Translations under genes and position numbers: made by a program
Origin: Clostridiales bacterium
Lineage (GTDB): Bacteria; Bacillota; Clostridia; Lachnospirales; Lachnospiraceae
Length of the DNA: 64,000 nucleotides
Direction: 5' to 3'
Assembly: GCA_021202925.1 (NCBI GenBank)
Contig: JAJQCD010000034.1
Location: 1 to 64,000, forward strand
Shown here: positions 63,100 through 64,000 of the stretch, in pieces
Layout of the letters: the number at the start of each line of letters is the position of its first letter
Numbering within the stretch: position 1 is the first letter of the stretch
Notes under the pieces: model-generated
The model's database searches: none
Told to the model about the DNA's origin: nothing
Seen by the model: only the letters and a program-made list of their open reading frames with translations

Positions 63100-64000
63100 T
63101 TAGTGTGCGCATATAAACTGCGCGTATGCCACATGCAGTTCAGCAGCTGTGAACAGCGCCTTCTCATCCGGCTCATAGTAATCGCTGTGCAGCGGACACG
63201 AGGATTCCGGTCGGCCATTTGCGGTTCCCACATGTGCATAGACGCCCTTCGCGTTCTTCAGAAACTCCGCGAAATCATCTCCCGCAAATCCCATGATCAG
63301 CCGCTGTTCTTCGATCACATTCTCTTCTCCCAGGGCGCTTCGCGCCACATTGACAGCCTCTTCATATGCCGTATCGTCATTGACCAGAACAGACGTGCTG
63401 CTTTCGAATTCCACATCTGCCTGCGCCCCATACCAGGCTGCAGTCAGTTCCGCCGTCTGCGCCACCTGGCGCAGGAGTTCGTTTCGTGTCTCCGCCGATA
63501 CCGTGCGAATCGTCCCTTCCAGAACTGCCTGCTCCGGGATGATATTCCAGGCGGAGCCGGAATGCAGAGATCCGACGGCTACCAGCGCATTGTTCTCCGG
63601 ATTCAGTCTGTTTTTCAGCCCCTGCAGCCTTACGGTAATATCCGCCGCCGCGGCCAGCGCATCGGTTCCCGCTTCCGGTCTGCTGATGTGTGCGGTCTTT
63701 CCCCTGACGCTTATCCGGAAATAATCGCAGGACACAGCATCCACTCCCCTGGCAAAGGCGGCCTTTCCCGCCGGGTAATTCGGGGAAATGTGGATGCCGA
63801 ATGCACGGTCACATCCTCTTGCCCATCCTTCTTTCGCAAAACGCTTCGCCCCTTGCCCCGATTCCTCCGCCTGCTGGAATGCAAATAAAACCGTCCCCAT
63901 CAACGTTTCGCGTATCCCGCTTAAATATTTCGCCGCACCCAACAGCGCCGCCGTATGTATGTCATGTCCACAGGCGTGCATCACGCCCTCCCTCTCAGAG
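63100..64000 (-). CDS. M20-family amidohydrolase, C-terminal part
   Basis: The gene enters from the right edge; about 300 residues are visible, starting within SEREGVMHACGHDIHTAALLGA (metal ligands). The catalytic FAFQQAEESGQGAKRF, GIHISPNYPAGKAAF, GKTAHISRPEAGTDAL and GFAGDDFAEFL segments identify an N-acyl amino acid or hippurate-type amidohydrolase. It precedes the C-S lyase-like PLP gene by 21 bases. Such pairs in other bacteria deacylate N-acyl-S-substituted cysteines before C-S cleavage, so this operon may salvage sulfur from cysteine conjugates. Confidence 0.88.
   Translation of the reverse strand, partial: SEREGVMHACGHDIHTAALLGAAKYLSGIRETLMGTVLFAFQQAEESGQGAKRFAKEGWARGCDRAFGIHISPNYPAGKAAFARGVDAVSCDYFRISVRGKTAHISRPEAGTDALAAAADITVRLQGLKNRLNPENNALVAVGSLHSGSAWNIIPEQAVLEGTIRTVSAETRNELLRQVAQTAELTAAWYGAQADVEFESSTSVLVNDDTAYEEAVNVARSALGEENVIEEQRLIMGFAGDDFAEFLKNAKGVYAHVGTANGRPESSCPLHSDYYEPDEKALFTAAELHVAYAQFICAH

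Overview
The window looks like chromosomal DNA of a gut-type Clostridia bacterium, most likely a Lachnospiraceae relative. This rests on the AGGAGG-type ribosome sites, consensus SigA-like promoters (several exact TTGACA-17-TATAAT), YesM/YesN-type two-component proteins, many TRAP and SLC13 carboxylate transporters with divergent LysR genes, and an Rpn-type nuclease relic. Coding is dense and moderately GC-rich. No rRNA, tRNA, CRISPR array or intact mobile element was found.

Layout. 1-10 kb: an acyl-CoA transferase gene broken by an in-frame TGA, an FAD oxidoreductase, an oligogalacturonate-lyase-like protein, a complete TRAP transporter and its likely YesM/YesN two-component regulators (uronate or pectin-fragment use). 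10-12.7 kb: an OmpR/histidine kinase pair and a small alarmone synthetase. 12.8-25.7 kb: core metabolism (metY, ilvC, ilvN, a ZIP metal transporter, acylphosphatase, pncB, gltD, gltB). 25.9-41.8 kb: three successive modules in which a LysR gene diverges from an operon pairing an organic-anion transporter (SLC13 or TRAP) with an M20 amidohydrolase, plus a creatininase-family protein and a CapA-type protein. 41.9-43.7 kb: a graveyard holding an aspA fragment, a live RelB/YafQ toxin-antitoxin pair, a phage-terminase-like scrap, a broken Rpn nuclease, and fragments of an Rrf2 gene and of a PLP enzyme. 43.7-47.1 kb: a heparinase II/III protein with an SLC13 transporter. 47.3-48.9 kb: a tripartite HipBST toxin-antitoxin operon with three palindromic operators. 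49-64 kb: a sulfur-amino-acid and thiol region with cysK, two paralogous ATP-grasp ligases, three PLP/thiol enzymes, glutamate-cysteine ligase, pdxST for the PLP cofactor, a CymR-like Rrf2 regulator, and a tcdA-DUF2318-TauE/SafE operon.

How it fits together. The 1-47 kb part reads as uptake and hydrolysis of acidic or acylated compounds, each module with its own regulator. Two distant operons, the FAD oxidoreductase operon at 2.5 kb and the SLC13-heparinase operon at 47 kb, share a long dyad operator placed identically next to the -10 box, so one unseen regulator probably controls both.

The best candidate for an undescribed system is the 49-64 kb region. Two ATP-grasp ligases that align without gaps over about 290 residues are each coupled to cysteine chemistry: one follows cysteine synthase and precedes a cystathionine-synthase-like PLP enzyme, the other directly precedes glutamate-cysteine ligase. 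This suggests a gamma-glutamylcysteine-derived peptide or thiol not made by a standard GshB. An adjacent M20 amidohydrolase/C-S lyase-like operon may handle acylated cysteine conjugates. Sequence scraps at 43.5, 49.0 and 57.4 kb show that this region has been rearranged repeatedly.
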